Shown piece after piece: positions 48,166 through 60,792 of a stretch of 64,000 bases of DNA. The stretch is from Megamerina dolium. Its lineage: Eukaryota > Arthropoda > Insecta > Diptera > Megamerinidae. Position 1 is the stretch's first letter. Every line of letters starts with the position of its first letter. Where the stretch lies: the NCBI GenBank assembly GCA_963854835.1, contig OY978525.1:102317388-102381387 (forward strand). The letters run 5' to 3'. Below the pieces are notes generated by a model. That model searched no databases. It was not told where the DNA came from and saw only the letters and a program-made list of their open reading frames with translations. Both the position numbers and the translations under genes were made by a program.

Positions 48166-48169
48166 ATCT

Positions 48170-48310
48170 ATTTCATATTATTCAAAGTAATCCCCAATCG
48201 ATAGAATGTGCTTAAGCTGATGATTTCTTAAATCCCCGAAACAGTCGAGAAAGTACTTCTTCGCTGTGGCCTTCAAAGTGCGCAGCAATTCTCTACTGTA
48301 CATTTAAAAC
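48170..48310 (-). pseudogene. Possible mariner C-terminal remnant
   Basis: The minus strand reads LLRTLKATAKKYFLDCFGDL and HILSIGDYFE followed by a stop. The spacing and ending resemble the last ~40 residues of mariner transposases (Cys-Phe near the middle, GDYFE at the end). Short and diverged, so uncertain. Confidence 0.4.
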
Positions 48311-49700
48311 AGAAAGATTTTGATTATTTAATATCTAAGAATATTTTGTATTAAGTATTTTATAACAAAATATTCTATACAATATACTTTGTGGATAACC
48401 CATTAATTCCCTCGTGTATTAGAATTTATGGTATTTCCACTTAGAGTTGCCATAAAAGGGCTCTGGAAATATTTTACTCATAAAGATTGAGTTACGATTA
48501 ACCGATCAGTTCTTATCTCTCTGAATTTATTTCAAAATCTAATGAGACTCGTTAAGAATAGATCGTATAATACATCATATACGTTTCAAGCTCTCATATT
48601 TACTTCAAAATGATATCATCGAGAATATTATACTGCATCTCTTCAAATTGCCAAATACAATGGAGCTAAATATAAAACAATTATGCACGAATATATAGCT
48701 CAGAATATTATTTTATAAATTTCTATAGTCGTATTTTATTCCCATCATATTGTTGACGCATCCTTTTGTATTTAATTGCGTGATTTGAAAAAAAAAAACA
48801 AAAACCAAAAAAATTAAACAAATTCTTATGATATGTGTCACAACATGAAGTCCAAAGCTCATTTCGTTAGATATTAATTTTTGTAGTATTATTGTCATTC
48901 CTCATGAAATTATTAACGTTTGTTGCTATTCTTGATGATGATTATAGTGATTATGAACAAATAAATATTTGTGCAAGTTTCATTAAAAATCACTCTAGAA
49001 GCTATTATGTATCACAACCAACAAACAACCAGTTCGACCCCGTGTACCAATCATCACCCACATGTTATAACTACAATACTTACATGAAGCTTCTTTATGT
49101 AGAAACAAGCAAAAGAATAAAAAAAAAGTGTTGTTCTAATGAATGTGATATTCAGAGTAAGTCTACTTATTGTTCTTATTAACAACAACAGGGCACAGCT
49201 TCTGCTGTGGTTGCTGCCATTTACGATGAAATATTTGCGCAATTAATTTAATACTTTTTGCACTACATATGAGTATGTGTGATTTTTGTGGTTGTATTGT
49301 GGTTGTAGTTGTCAATTCGCATTAAAAATCATTTCATTCATATACACTCGTATTCACACGTGCGCTCATACATACACACTTAGACGTGTACATTATATTA
49401 TTCAAAACAATGGGTTTGGCTGTTCGTTGAAATGTATTGTTTAATTTGAAAATTTTGAAAAATTTAACGCATTGATGTGCACAGGTAACAAAGATCAGAA
49501 AAACCGATGTGGGTATTCATATAAACTTATAAAGTCCTTGTATAAAGTATATCGCAAACAAATGATCAAAATTTCATGCAAATTTTTAAAACTTTAGAAG
49601 GTGTACCACCTAGTGGTTTTTATTTGTATCAAACCTAAGTGTTCCATAAATAATGGAAATATGATACATATACTGTAGAAATATGATAATAAACTAACAA
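48311..49700. other. AT-rich, no supported gene
   Basis: No clear repeat or coding region. The 96-codon frame at 48892-49182 has no recognisable similarity. Confidence 0.5.
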
Positions 49701-49709
49701 GAACTATCT

Positions 49710-50745
49710 CTTCTAGCCACTAACTCAGGGGGGCACTCTGCTATTCTAGAAGAGTTCCCATTCATCCCCAGACACTACTGACTTTTGTAGTTTGGTGGAA
49801 CTGCTGGTAGAAAAGCCATTCACCACAATCTTCCCTTCAAGAGAAGAATGGTATGGCAAAATAGATTGTATCGGTAAGGTCGTCATATATACAGATGGAT
49901 CTAAACTACAGAGGCAAGTGGGAGGGGGTGTCTACTCCAAGGAGCTAGGCACCTATTCCTTCCGTTGGCCAGACCATTGTAGTGTACTTCAGGCTGATAT
50001 CTTAGCCATCAAAGAAGCGCTATCAATCGTCAAGAAATATGTTCTGACCACAAAATAAATAATTATCTACTCTGACAGTCAGTCTGCTCTGAGATCATTG
50101 CAATTAGCAAGACATTCATCCAAGACAGTGATTGAATGTCACGAACTAACTTAACTGAGCTTTCGGAATACTTTAACATAACTCTGTCTTGGGTACACAG
50201 CCATAGGAATATTGAGGGTAACTGCAAGGCGGATGAATTGGCAAGGCAAGGTACGACAATGGCACTCCAACAGGACAAGGCGTTGGTCCCAATGCCACTA
50301 ACAACTTGCAAGTTACTAATAGATAGGTTTACCATCGATACCGCCAACACGCGTTGGAGACAAACCCCTACAACTGAAATGTAATAGGCTGGACACCAGA
50401 AGAACAATTGGGGTTCTAACTGGTCATTGCCTTATCGGTAGACATGCAAATAGACTAGGGGCACCTTTTAACGACTATTGTAGAAGCTATTAGGATGTTG
50501 AATAGGATGAAACCGTAGAACATCTTCTGTGCGGGTACATGGCACTGTGCAGGGGGAAGTTCAATACGCTCGGAATCGACTCTCTTTGCAGCATCACGGA
50601 AGTGGCAAATATAAAACTAACCAAGATTATTTCGTTCATTAAATCCACAGGATGGTTTAGAGAGGACCCAGTGGGATAAGGATAAGCTTCAGTCGTATCA
50701 CAATGGGCCTAAGTGCGTCACAGGACAGCCACCCTACCTACCTAC
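49710..50745 (+). mobile_element. LINE 3'-terminal fragment (RNase H and tail), I/R1-group
   Basis: 5'-truncated LINE. RNase H is visible in pieces: IYTDGSKL (about 49888), GGGVYSKELG, DHCSVLQADILAIKEAL, IYSDSQSALRSLQ after a stop at 50056-50058, then WVHSHRNIEGNCKADELARQ (50190-50250) in another frame. Downstream, LTGHCLIGRHANRLG and ETVEHLLC with GYMALCRGKFNTLG mark the Cys/His-bearing C-terminus, ending near SIKSTGWF-like residues at about 50660. The 3' tail GTATCACAATGGGCC..TAAGTGCGTC ends in CCACCCTACCTACCTAC. Several stops and frameshifts make it dead. The same tail is fused to SINE copy A at 18.6 kb. Confidence 0.75.
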
Positions 50746-50990
50746 GAGATATTTATAAAATTCTTTGAATATCCATATTGTTAATATTTTTAAATGAAGC
50801 ATATGTAAGCAGTAAGACAGTAAAGGAGCATCAATAGTAATAATAGTAAATAGTACGGGGTGTCTCACTGAGAGGTTAACTTTAATCACATACTACTTTT
50901 TATTTGTAATAAACGATTGATTGGCAAAGCTCTTTTTCTTGTTTTTGAAAAAATGTTATTGAATTGAAATATCTAGAAACAAATTAAATA
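50746..50990. other. No gene seen
   Basis: Short AT-rich spacer. GGGGTGTCTCACTGAGAGG near 50858 could be a worn element end, but no partner was found. Confidence 0.4.
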
Positions 50991-50999
50991 CTCATTTGG

Positions 51000-51480
51000 G
51001 TAAAGGTATTCGCATTGAAAGAAACATAACACTCAAATAATGTTCCTTTTTGACAGTTTGGCCGAGCGGAACGAACATTACTTTGATTTTTGAGCAAATT
51101 TAGCGCTACTTTTTTGGTGTTGACTCATCTTTAGTACGATATTCGCACGATCGATCGGTTATTTCTCGATCGTAAGCATAAATCCATGTCTCACCTCCCT
51201 TAATAAAGCGTTTGATCTTGTCTTGATAATCAGAAAACATTGTTTCACACACTTTAACGTGACGCTGCTTTTGGAACTAATCGAGATTTTACTTTTCTCA
51301 GACACAAATGGCATTTCAAAGTGGTTTTCACTGATCCTTTTGGATATACCAACAATATCAGCAAGATATTTAAGAGTCAATCGAAGATTTTTGAGCGCCA
51401 ATTCTTTGATTTGATTATTGTTTATCTATTGAAGTGTTTGGTAGTCCAGGACATGTGTCTCTATCGATATACCAACGCCA
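51000..51480 (-). pseudogene. mariner transposase fragment, N-terminal and first catalytic region
   Basis: The minus strand reads IKELALKNLRLTLKYLADIVGISK (helix-turn-helix region), then after a frameshift a CVKQCF/DYQDKIKR-type stretch, GETWIYAYD where mariners have GDE(T/S)WIYAYD, CEYR and ESTPKK. The first catalytic Asp has become Gly or is displaced by a small change. Sequence for the second and third catalytic residues is absent. It belongs to a different mariner lineage from those at 40.5 and 45 kb. Confidence 0.7.
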
Positions 51481-52690
51481 TTTAAATTCAAATTTTCCCA
51501 TAGTAGTATATCACATATAGTTTTTTTGGCCACCCATTATTATTAGGTATTTCTCAGCGTTGCCATAATGATGATTTTTTTCCGCATATAATCATGTAAA
51601 AGCTTTTTTCGGAAAATTGCGATTTTTTCTGCAAAGGCATGCACTATAGAAAAAATATTATTTAGTAGGATTTACATATAAATAGAACCGTGAACGTAGA
51701 TTCCCTTGATGACGCTTAACGCAACATTGAGCAAATGTATGAAATAAATTAATTGCAGCAATATCAATATTTATGAAATGTTTTATAAACAATTGTATTT
51801 AAAAAAAAAAAAATTATGAATCGTGATTCTTATTTTCTCAAGCCTCTGGCAACCCGAATAAATGTTTATGTTTTATTATTAGTATATGTCGTATTTATAT
51901 TCTTTCATTCTGTGTATAATATTGATGATGTTGGTGTTGAAGTTTTTTGCTGTAAATAGTATTAAATTTGACAGCTTATACACATGTTTAATTTATATTC
52001 CATACATGTGCCTATGGATGTGAATAGTATGTAGGTATGTATGTATGTATGCATGTAAATATTACATATATGAACACACTCCTTCATCAATGTCGCAAAA
52101 TGATTTTTTAATTCTATGTGTTATGTACTATACAAAATATTACGAGTAGGCATATATATTTTTAATAGAATTTGCTTTAATAATTTCCACCTACAATACA
52201 TGATACATATTCATGTTTGAGCACAGTGATGAGAATATTATCGACTATAAACTTGGATATTTAAACAATATGAACATTTAGTAATTTCTTATTGATTTCT
52301 TATTGTGTTCACATTTTTGAAGTTATCTTCTTTTCTTTCTATCAAAACAAGCCCCTAAAAATTTGCTTTTGTGTCATAATAGCATATTTTAATTCTTTTT
52401 AATTATGTATTTAAAAGCGACAGTAAATATTATTTTTTATTAATTCCAAATCAATATATTATACATTAAAAGAATACAAATTTAAAGCTAGATCTATTAA
52501 ATTGTATCTTCTTTGTTGAATTTTTACGCTATTGTAGATTTACACATTCATATAGGCATTTCCTGGGTTAAGGAAACGACATTCGTACGCAAATGAAAGG
52601 ATATCATACAAATGTTAGCTATGCAGAACGATATTAATAGTATATTTAAACAAAAACGTGTACGAGTATACAGTCGAGAGCTTGATTTCA
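51481..52690. other. AT-rich, no supported gene
   Basis: Simple-sequence stretches only, including a GTAT run near 52034-52050. Confidence 0.55.
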
Positions 52691-52699
52691 AGCATCAAG

Positions 52700-53880
52700 T
52701 TGTAATGTTTTCATCATCATCATCATCATATATGGCCGTTACAACCCGTTATCGAGTTACGGCCGACCGCAGCAGCTCTCTCCAGGCGTCTCTACTTTGT
52801 GCGCGCCTTCTCCAATCAGTTACACCAAGAACAGACACCTTTAACACGACCATCCTCTCCGTAGTTGTCCAGCGGCTTCCGTTTCAAACACCTTTTTCAA
52901 CGGAACTTCTTCATCCATACGCACAACATGGCCTAGCCACCGCAGACGTTGAATAGTGATGCATTGGACTATTCGAATACGATAGTCGTCACCGACGCGA
53001 ACAGGACCGAAGATTTTGTGAAGAATTATTCTCTCAAAAACCCCAAGCGTAGCTGCATCAGTCTACGACACAACCCATGCTTCGGCGCCATAGAGCAGCA
53101 CGGGTATGATGAGCGTCTTGTAGTGTCAGTATTGTCGGGCGATAGATGGCTTTACTCGTCATTTGCGTAAAGTGAGTCTTCACTTTAGGCTTTCGGTGTT
53201 AACGCCAATGACAACTTCGAAAGAAAAGTTGTCTGCAGCAACGTGGGATCCTAGACACCGCGTCTCCCTGTTCGTGGACAGCATATACTTCGTTTTGCCC
53301 TCCTTCGCTGATTCCTTTTCGATCGCAGAAAACGCAGCAGTAACATCTCGCTTTTATCGTCCGATGATATCAGTGTAATCAGTATACGCAAGAAAATAGT
53401 ACCATTACGATGTACACCGGTTTTTCGCAATACCTTTTCCATTACAAAATTGAAGAGTTCGCAAGATAAAGGATCCCATTGTCTGAAACCTCGCCAGGTA
53501 TCAAAGGATTCGGAGAGGTCATTTCCTACCTTGACAGAACTGCACGTGTTTCTCAACGTCCTTCTACAGAGCCTTATCAGCTTCGCAGGGGTACCGAACG
53601 CAGACATGGTGGCATGCAGGCAATCTCGTATCGAGCTATCAAACGCTACTTTATAATCGACGAAGAGATGATGGGTGTCGATTTGCTTTTCGTGGGTTTT
53701 TTCCAGGATTTGGCGCAGTGTGAAGATCTAGTCCATGGTGGACTTTCCAGGTTTAAAGCCGCACTGATAAGGTCCAATCAGTTTGTTGGCAAATGGTTTT
53801 AGTTTTTCACACAGTACTCTCGACAGGATCTTATATGAGATGACAAGAAGACTGACTCCCCGGTAGAATTTGATAGAATG
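52700..53880 (-). mobile_element. RTE-like LINE, 3' half, with ATG-repeat tail
   Basis: The minus strand reads YRGVSLL, SYKILSRVLCEKLKPFANKL, IGPYQCGFKPGKSTMDQIFT (about 53740-53800), HHLFVDYKVAFDSSIRD (palm aspartate), FGTPAKLIRLC, GFRQWDPLSCELFNF (53460s) and KVLRKTGVHRNGTIF. These blocks in this order define an RTE-type reverse transcriptase. The catalytic YADD is altered to YTDY (about 53377-53388), and QGD is QWD. Beyond 53370 frames break up. The 3' end lies at a run of ATG units (plus strand TCATCATCATC, 52711-52730), the microsatellite tail common in RTE elements. It is the same type of element as the pieces flanking the LOA-like insertion. Confidence 0.78.
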
Positions 53881-55256
53881 TTGATAGAATTTTCGTGCAT
53901 CATTCCTGCCTCGTAACTCCTCGAGTTCCTCATGCTCGCACCTTTCCTGCTCCCGTTTCTTGCATCTGAAAAAGCACCTCTCTTCTCTTCTCTTTTTCCC
54001 TGTAGCTTTCTTGCACGGTTCGCGTTGCAGCTGACTGTTTTACATTGGTAAAATGATGAGCACACTACAACAAATGGAAGAGCTTTTGAAGTGAATGTGA
54101 GAATTTACGAGAATATATTAAATTTATAATTTAATTTATGTTTGTATGAATTAAAAATTTTAATTGAAATTTGACAACCAAGAAAGGTAAGAGCTATTAG
54201 ACTAAGTGAGTGAGTTATATGATGAGTTAGATCTCCCATAATACCCAATTTCATTTTGAAATAAAGAATTTGATATATATTCATACACTTACACACTAAT
54301 ATTTGTGTATTATAATTTATTTTTAAGAAGTTTAATTTTCAAATGTTACATTAATTTTGTTGACTTTTCCCGGGAATGTCCATTGCAAATGTGAAGTGTG
54401 AGCTTAAAAATTTTGATTTCGCTTTTATTCTATGACATACCTACATATATTTATTTTCTTTGTTTTTAATGAAAAGGCGTTTTGAGAATTATATATATGA
54501 CAACTGCGCATGCGTTCCGATGACTACGTCCAATATAATGCGTATGTGCGATTTGATTATGCTTGAAGGTCAATTATATGTACTTTATGATTTTGTGAAA
54601 TTCTTTTAAAATGAAAAATATTTACTATATGATATACACAAAACAAAGATCACCTTTATTGTGTAATATGGAAGGGAAACATTCAAAGATTAGTGATTTC
54701 AAATAAAATATTCAAGTGAAATAATGATATTTTTTTAAATAAGTTTATTTTATATAAAATTATCATTAACAATCATTACCAAATATAGTATTCGTAGATA
54801 GTCCTATGAACAATTTTCATCATTTGTAATTCGATTTTAATCAGAATCGCATATTTTAATAATGTATTGTTGATACTAACATAAGTACTGATATTAATAC
54901 TAAATATATAATAATGTCGTTTAACTGATAAAATATTTAATTTTTCATTTTGTTTTCACTTTTTCTTAAAAAGTTTCTATTACGAGTCATGTAAAAAAAT
55001 AGAAATTGATGAAAAAAAAACCCCAAACAAAAATCGATTGAGTAACATGAAAATATGTCAAATGTAATTAAAGCTAAATTGATAAAAAATCATTAATAAT
55101 TGTTGTTTACAAAGAGAGCTTGTTAAGTGCTGGTTGTACTACATAGATATGTATGCTACTTCAATGACAGAAAACAAAAAGGGGTTGTGGTGGTGATGCA
55201 ATGGTACTTAAGTAGCTACTTACAATAACATTAAGATATGTGTATATCAGTGATAC

Positions 55257-55286
55257 AAGAAGAAGAAGAAAAAGAAGAAGAAGAAA
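55257..55286. repeat. (GAA)n microsatellite
   Basis: GAA/AAG run with one AAAA interruption. Confidence 0.9.
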
Positions 55287-55489
55287 ATATTACTACATTT
55301 CAAAATCTACATCAACAGTTGATGGCATTATTTTAAAGTGCGAGTACTACATACTTGGTGGGATAACAAGGTGGTCTTAAACAAATAGCTGTTTTGTTAT
55401 TTTATAACGTGGAAACAAGAATTAGAAGTAGGTCAACTATCTCTCTATTTAATATTCCATTTCGAGGGAACAATATGTTATTTGGTACG

Positions 55490-55575
55490 TACATCAATAT
55501 TGTAGTCGGTAATAATCTTGCAAAAAACGGACAAGCAGCATCCACTAATTAATGTACTGTGCTCTCAGACAATGC
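55490..55575 (+). repeat. Short fragment of repeat family P
   Basis: ATCAATATTGTAGTCGGTAATAATCTTGCAAAAAA corresponds to the segment before each CCACGCCCA mark in the family at 31-32.5 kb, and CATCCACTAATTAATG stands in place of CCACGCCCACT. It covers less than one unit. Confidence 0.45.
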
Positions 55576-56230
55576 CACTGATTTTTCGCCAAAAACAAAA
55601 CATGTTTGTTGCAATGCTGTTCTTGTTGCTGAAATGCTACTACCTAAAATAAATACACTTTGTGTATTAAATAGCGAGTGACCCAATATCAATATACTCA
55701 TATGATTTTATCTATTTCATATCTCTCTCCCCCTTATACAGTCAAGATACTTGAAGACAAAAAAAAAATACATGTCTACATATTTCAAAACAATATGTAG
55801 TATTAAGCAATAAAAAATGTCAAATATTGTTTATCAATATTCTCTTACATACATGTATACATACATACGATTACTTCAACACATTATAAATGCTTAAAGA
55901 AGGAACCACTTGGTATTTGAGGTAAAAATTTCGAAACGTACACAAAAAAAAACAATCAAAAACAACAACAATTATCTATTCATTCAGCAGATGATGTATT
56001 GAGTATATAAATAAAATAATTAAAAAAAACAAAAAACAAAACAAAAATAATTAATTAATATTAATAAATTGCTTTCAACTAAACCCATCATCAAATATGT
56101 AAGTTCTTTTAAGGAATACTTCCAAAAATAAATATACAAATAATTAATTATAATTAATTTAATTTTAAATCAATATAGAAAATAATCATTGTGGAAATAT
56201 TAAATCGTTAAAAAAAATACTTTTAGATTC

Positions 56231-56260
56231 ATGATGATGATGATGATGATGATGGTGATG
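56231..56260. repeat. (ATG)n microsatellite
   Basis: About nine ATG units. RTE-like elements in this window end in such repeats, but no element body is visible next to this one. Confidence 0.92.
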
Positions 56261-57240
56261 AAATAGCAAATGTTCTACACCTTGAATGTAATTGAGGAAA
56301 TAATTGAAGCCAAAGTAAATTGACCAAAAACACAAATACAAAGCACAAAGTTAATATATATTTTCAACAAAATTATACACACAAGCATACATACCTCCGC
56401 ACTTATATGTACAATATTATTCGTCAAAGAAAATATCAAAACAATTTTCGTATGACCAGCACGTGCAGTAATTAGCTAAAATATTGAATTTACACATCAA
56501 CAGCAGCAGAGACGTGAGTATTATTCAAAAATAATTTAGCTTCTTCTTTAACTTACCACTACGGAAGTTTTCGTCATACGACAGCTATATAAATTGACGA
56601 TCATATGTGTCTTTCTTATTGCATTTTCATTAGGAAACGGAGTGTATGTACACGAATTTTTAAAAACAAAGGCTAACTAAAACCTTGATTAAGCTTCTCA
56701 TTCAGAATTATTGTGCATTTTACACTTATACTGTATTAAAATTTATCCGTGTGGTAAATCTGGATTGGGTACTATTTAAAAGAACAAAGAAAATATACTA
56801 CTGAGTTGATCGAACCTAAAATCGAAGCGACCCTAATCACTGTGTTTTACAGCACCCATGAAATCATCAGCAACGAATACCTGATGTAATGAATATTTAA
56901 TTTTTCATATCATATTTTGCAAAATAATAATTGAAATATTTATACTAATTCAGATATAACTTTGATAAAGGCGCCACTTCATATAGTACATCCAGAAATA
57001 TATTCGAGCAGATTAGAGTACATGTTTTTAAACATATTTTCCATTTCACAATGTAAACAAAAATGACTCTCGCATCGAATGCATTTTAACCGGAATTAGC
57101 TCGTTAAAATTCAGGCGACTAGTATGCAGGCGACACCACAACTTCCGATAATCGCTTAGAACGATAAAATTATTTTCACCCCAGTGATGCATACTCAATA
57201 TTTTCTCTAGGAATAATACCTCAAAATACAATATATTTTA

Positions 57241-57660
57241 GAGTACACTCTGTATAAAAAGTATTCGGAAATTATAATTTTAAAGACGTCATCTATTTTT
57301 GTTGATCTTGTTTTTAAATGATCTGCATGTGTGTGCACTTTGATGTCATCTATTACCACTTCTTGGCCTTCTTTGAATTCGTTATGAAATTCGATTGCCT
57401 GTATATTTAATATGAAAGATTCATCATCATTTTCAGCATTTCAGCAAATGAAATATCATTTGATACACGATTTTTGCTCTACTAATAGTCCTGCAATTGC
57501 TAAAACAGCACTACTAACATATGCGGCCATTAAAACTGTGGCAACTCTGTTCTTCACTAGCTGGCGTCAATTAGACATTCCAAGCACCGCCAAGTTCACC
57601 AGCTCTTGATCTTTTCACCGGAGATTACGACTACCTCCACCACCAACGAGTTCGAAATAT
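57241..57660. other. Unassigned segment of mixed composition
   Basis: Less AT-rich than its surroundings from about 57410 to 57650, with a 65-codon plus-strand frame (MKDSSSFSAFQQ at the start) and an open minus strand. I recognise neither translation. It may be part of a worn repeat. Confidence 0.35.
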
Positions 57661-57666
57661 AACACC

Positions 57667-58130
57667 CTGGGTGGTCCCAGAACTACCCGACCTAACAAAG
57701 AAAATGCAACAAATTTGGGAAAATTTTTCTTTATTTCTCAACATAATCCTTTTAGCTCCATACACCGCCAATATACGATGTATAGCACTTTTTGAAATGC
57801 CTGTAATTTCATCTAGCTCACACACCTTCAGCCGGAGATCATCCAATGCCATTTTGTGGATTTTCTTAACTGTTTCTGGCGTGGCCACCTCAATTGTTCG
57901 ACCACTACGGTGTTCTTTTTGGCAGCTCGTACGACCTCGTTTAAACTCTGCCACCCAATATCTTATGGTAGTAAACAAAGGATCAGACTCCCTCAGAGTA
58001 GAATCTAGTTCTTCTTAAAACATATGTTTTATAAGATTGCCACTTTTCACCAAAGTTATTTTTTTTTCAAACTACTGCCGCAATATATATGTCAGGTCAG
58101 GTAGTTCTTGGACTGCCTCGTAACAGCTGG
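57667..58130 (-). mobile_element. Internally deleted mariner (464 bp), same family as 45 kb
   Basis: Ends match the 44.98-46.40 kb element: GGTGGTCCCAGAACTACCCGACCT on the left and, reverse-complemented, AGTCCAAGAACTACCTGACCTGAC on the right. On the minus strand it encodes YWVAEFKRGRTSCQKEHRSG and LRLKVCELDEITGISKSA, the helix-turn-helix part, then jumps straight from ILAVY to GAKRIMLRNK, which corresponds to the last codons and 3' UTR of the full transposase (the GDYVEE end, shifted in frame). The whole catalytic domain is deleted. TA follows at 58131-58132; the left TA is not preserved. It is effectively a MITE derived from its autonomous relative. Confidence 0.82.
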
Positions 58131-58179
58131 AGCGTGTTCGTCCATTCACTAGAGATGACATAGCCAACGCAGCCGCTAA

Positions 58180-59110
58180 ATTTTGATGCGCTTTAATCGG
58201 TGTCAAAGTGGCATACAGTTCATACAGCTTATGATGGTGCCTTATTAGATACTCACCAACAACACAAATAGGTCCAAGTATCTAACGTAGGCCTCTTCTC
58301 TCGAAAACTCCAAGCTTTATCTTATCTGAGGTGAAAATTGTGTTATTTTCAGCGGCATATATAAGAACAGACATAATGAGAGACCTATAGATTGTAAATT
58401 TCGTTTTTCGAGCGAGGGCTCGACTTCTCAATTACTTATTTAGCCCAAAGTAGCATCTATTTGAGAGAGTGATCTTTCGCAAAACATCCAGATAGATAGA
58501 CAAAGTGCTTTATTACTTCAAAAGATCAGTCGTGAACAGTGAGGTGATGTTCAATTCCGGGAATGCTGCAATGACTGTTCGCATATTCCTGCCGGTTATA
58601 TCAAGTTCGTCAGCATACGCTAACATCATAACGCTTTTATTGAAGATTGTGTATTATGTCGTAGATCGATATAATTCGACTCCCATTATTTACTTCCCAA
58701 TAACATTGAAGAAATATCAAGTTCGGTTCTTCCCAATTTTCACTGCACATCAGGAGTTACAGAGTGTCATTCCGTAAAGTCAAATGAGCTTCGTAGGAAT
58801 ACCGAGCTCAGACATTTTTTTGTAGAGATAACGCTTATCGGACTATCGAAAGCACCTTTATAATCCACAAATATGTGGTGTGTGTCAATATGTTTTTCTT
58901 GACTCTTCTCCAGGGTTTGACATAGTGTGAAAATCCGTGTTTACCTTCTATGCGATGCTAAGAAGACTTATACAAAGGCAGTTAGTGGAAATTGTGTGAT
59001 CTTCCTTCTTATGTGCAGGACAAAGAACACTGAGACTCAACTCACGAGTCGCATCAGCACTTGCAGCTTTGTTTGCATAACGAAAGTGATAATTTCCGAG
59101 TACTTTTTAC
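58180..59110 (-). pseudogene. RTE-like reverse transcriptase relic
   Basis: The minus strand contains MMLAYADELDITGR (about 58595-58635), the catalytic block with YADD changed to YADE, followed by MRTVIAAF. Upstream on that strand, at about 58780-58900, a MSELGIPTKLI-like phrase and HPTHICGL-type residues occupy the position of the palm aspartate region. Numerous stops and frameshifts are present. Orientation is the same as the other RTE-like fragments in the window. Confidence 0.55.
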
Positions 59111-59129
59111 ACAGCATACTTGTAGCTAC

Positions 59130-60790
59130 ATGTTAATAAATTTGTCGCCTGAAAGACGTTATCCTAAAGAGAATTTTAAGTATGCACAATTAAGTGACTG
59201 TGTAGGCACAATTTAGAGACGTCTTAATGGCTAGCCATCAACAACAATAAGAATGCCATAACATGAACGAGTCAGTGGCTGTTTGCAATTAGTAAAAGAG
59301 CAACGAAAAGGAATCAGAAATAATGGAACAATACCAAAAAGTGACACATTTATGTTAAACAAAAAAATTCAAAAATCATTTTCAGACATACCTTTCCATT
59401 TACATAAATACGTATTCCGATAGCTAATTGATTAACTCGTTTTCGCTAATCCGGCTGAGGTACGATATTGCATTCCCTATAATGTGATATTTATCGGAAA
59501 ACAAAATAGAAGAAAAAAAATATATTGGTAATAAAACAAAGTATCAAGGACGTCAATCAACATATCGATAACAATCCTAATGGCTTACGAGCATAATGGT
59601 AACATTTTAAAATACCAAAATTTCAAATAATGCAATTTTCACTTTTTTGTTTGTTTTTTTTTTAGGGACATGTCAATTACCGAATAACCATTATAATTGT
59701 AGAAGATATTTTTAGGTCATTATTCATAAAGAAGGAGAAGACGAAGAAGAGAGAAACAATTACATACATTCAAAAAAAAAAAGACAGTCACCCAAACACG
59801 GGTCAGATTTTGTTTATATGATATACTCGTCATTTGTATGAATGACAGACTATGGCTGGCGGCATGTTAAATTTCAATTGCAAATGTACTCGTATATAGA
59901 CGCTATTTAAATTTTAATGAGACACCACACCATATGATATCAGAAGTAAGTACTCCATACAACATTTTTATTGTCAATTATCGTATGTATACTATGTACG
60001 GAAAATATTATGAAATAATGGTGCGAATGTACTTTGAAAGGTTTAACAATTTTCTATAATTTTTCAAAAATGTTTCATATGACATACACTTATTTACATA
60101 GTTGCATGTGAGTAGAAATTTCAAAATAATTTGTAAACAAAATATATATTTTTATAATAAAAAAATAAAAAAAAATTATTGCACGCATTGCACTATTAAA
60201 AACGATATGATATATGAACTATGAAACAATGAGGAAATCTCATGAAATTAAGACACAATTAAGTTTATGTAAATATGTAAAAAAAAGCGCATATTTTTAG
60301 GTAATGAATACATTAGGCCAAGTACATAATTGTGTTCATATCTATATATGTACTATATGTATGAAGGTTTCATATAAACATACCTATGTGAAGGTAATGT
60401 CATGAACTCTGCTCTGTAGGTATAATGTGCAATTTTATGCAAACAATTTTGCATTTGTATTTATTTCTAAATATCTGCAATTCTTTTAAGATGTGCTAAT
60501 TTAAAATAATATTGTATTTGCAACTTCATCAGATAATAATCAGAACTGATATAGTATAGACCATAATCAATATGAGGGTCCTTGACATCATTGATAAAGA
60601 CAAAACGGAAAATTTTTTCTATATTAACGTTCACTTCTTTTGTTTGTGATCTCAAAAAAATCGCCAATATTTCTATTGTGCTTTCAATTTAAGTTTATTT
60701 AAAGGTACTCTTCACTTAGAGAATTTATGACAGATCCAGCTGTCAAATATTCAAACTGTCATAGAATTTTCGTTCATAATTGTTTAGTAT
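59130..60790. other. AT-rich non-coding DNA
   Basis: No gene or clear repeat. Only short frames and A/T tracts. Confidence 0.6.
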
Positions 60791-60792
60791 TG

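Larger units (their letters stand above)
53900..57240. other. AT-rich non-coding DNA
   Basis: No gene seen. A GAA run at 55257-55286 and a GAT run at 56231-56260 are listed separately. Near 55490-55570 the phrase ATTGTAGTCGGTAATAATCTTGC resembles a piece of repeat family P. Confidence 0.6.

Noticed and set aside
52612..53802. Plus-strand frames of 68-114 codons
   Set aside because: Antisense shadows of the minus-strand RTE-like reverse transcriptase.
57671..58018. 115-codon plus-strand frame
   Set aside because: Antisense of the mariner DNA-binding region on the minus strand.
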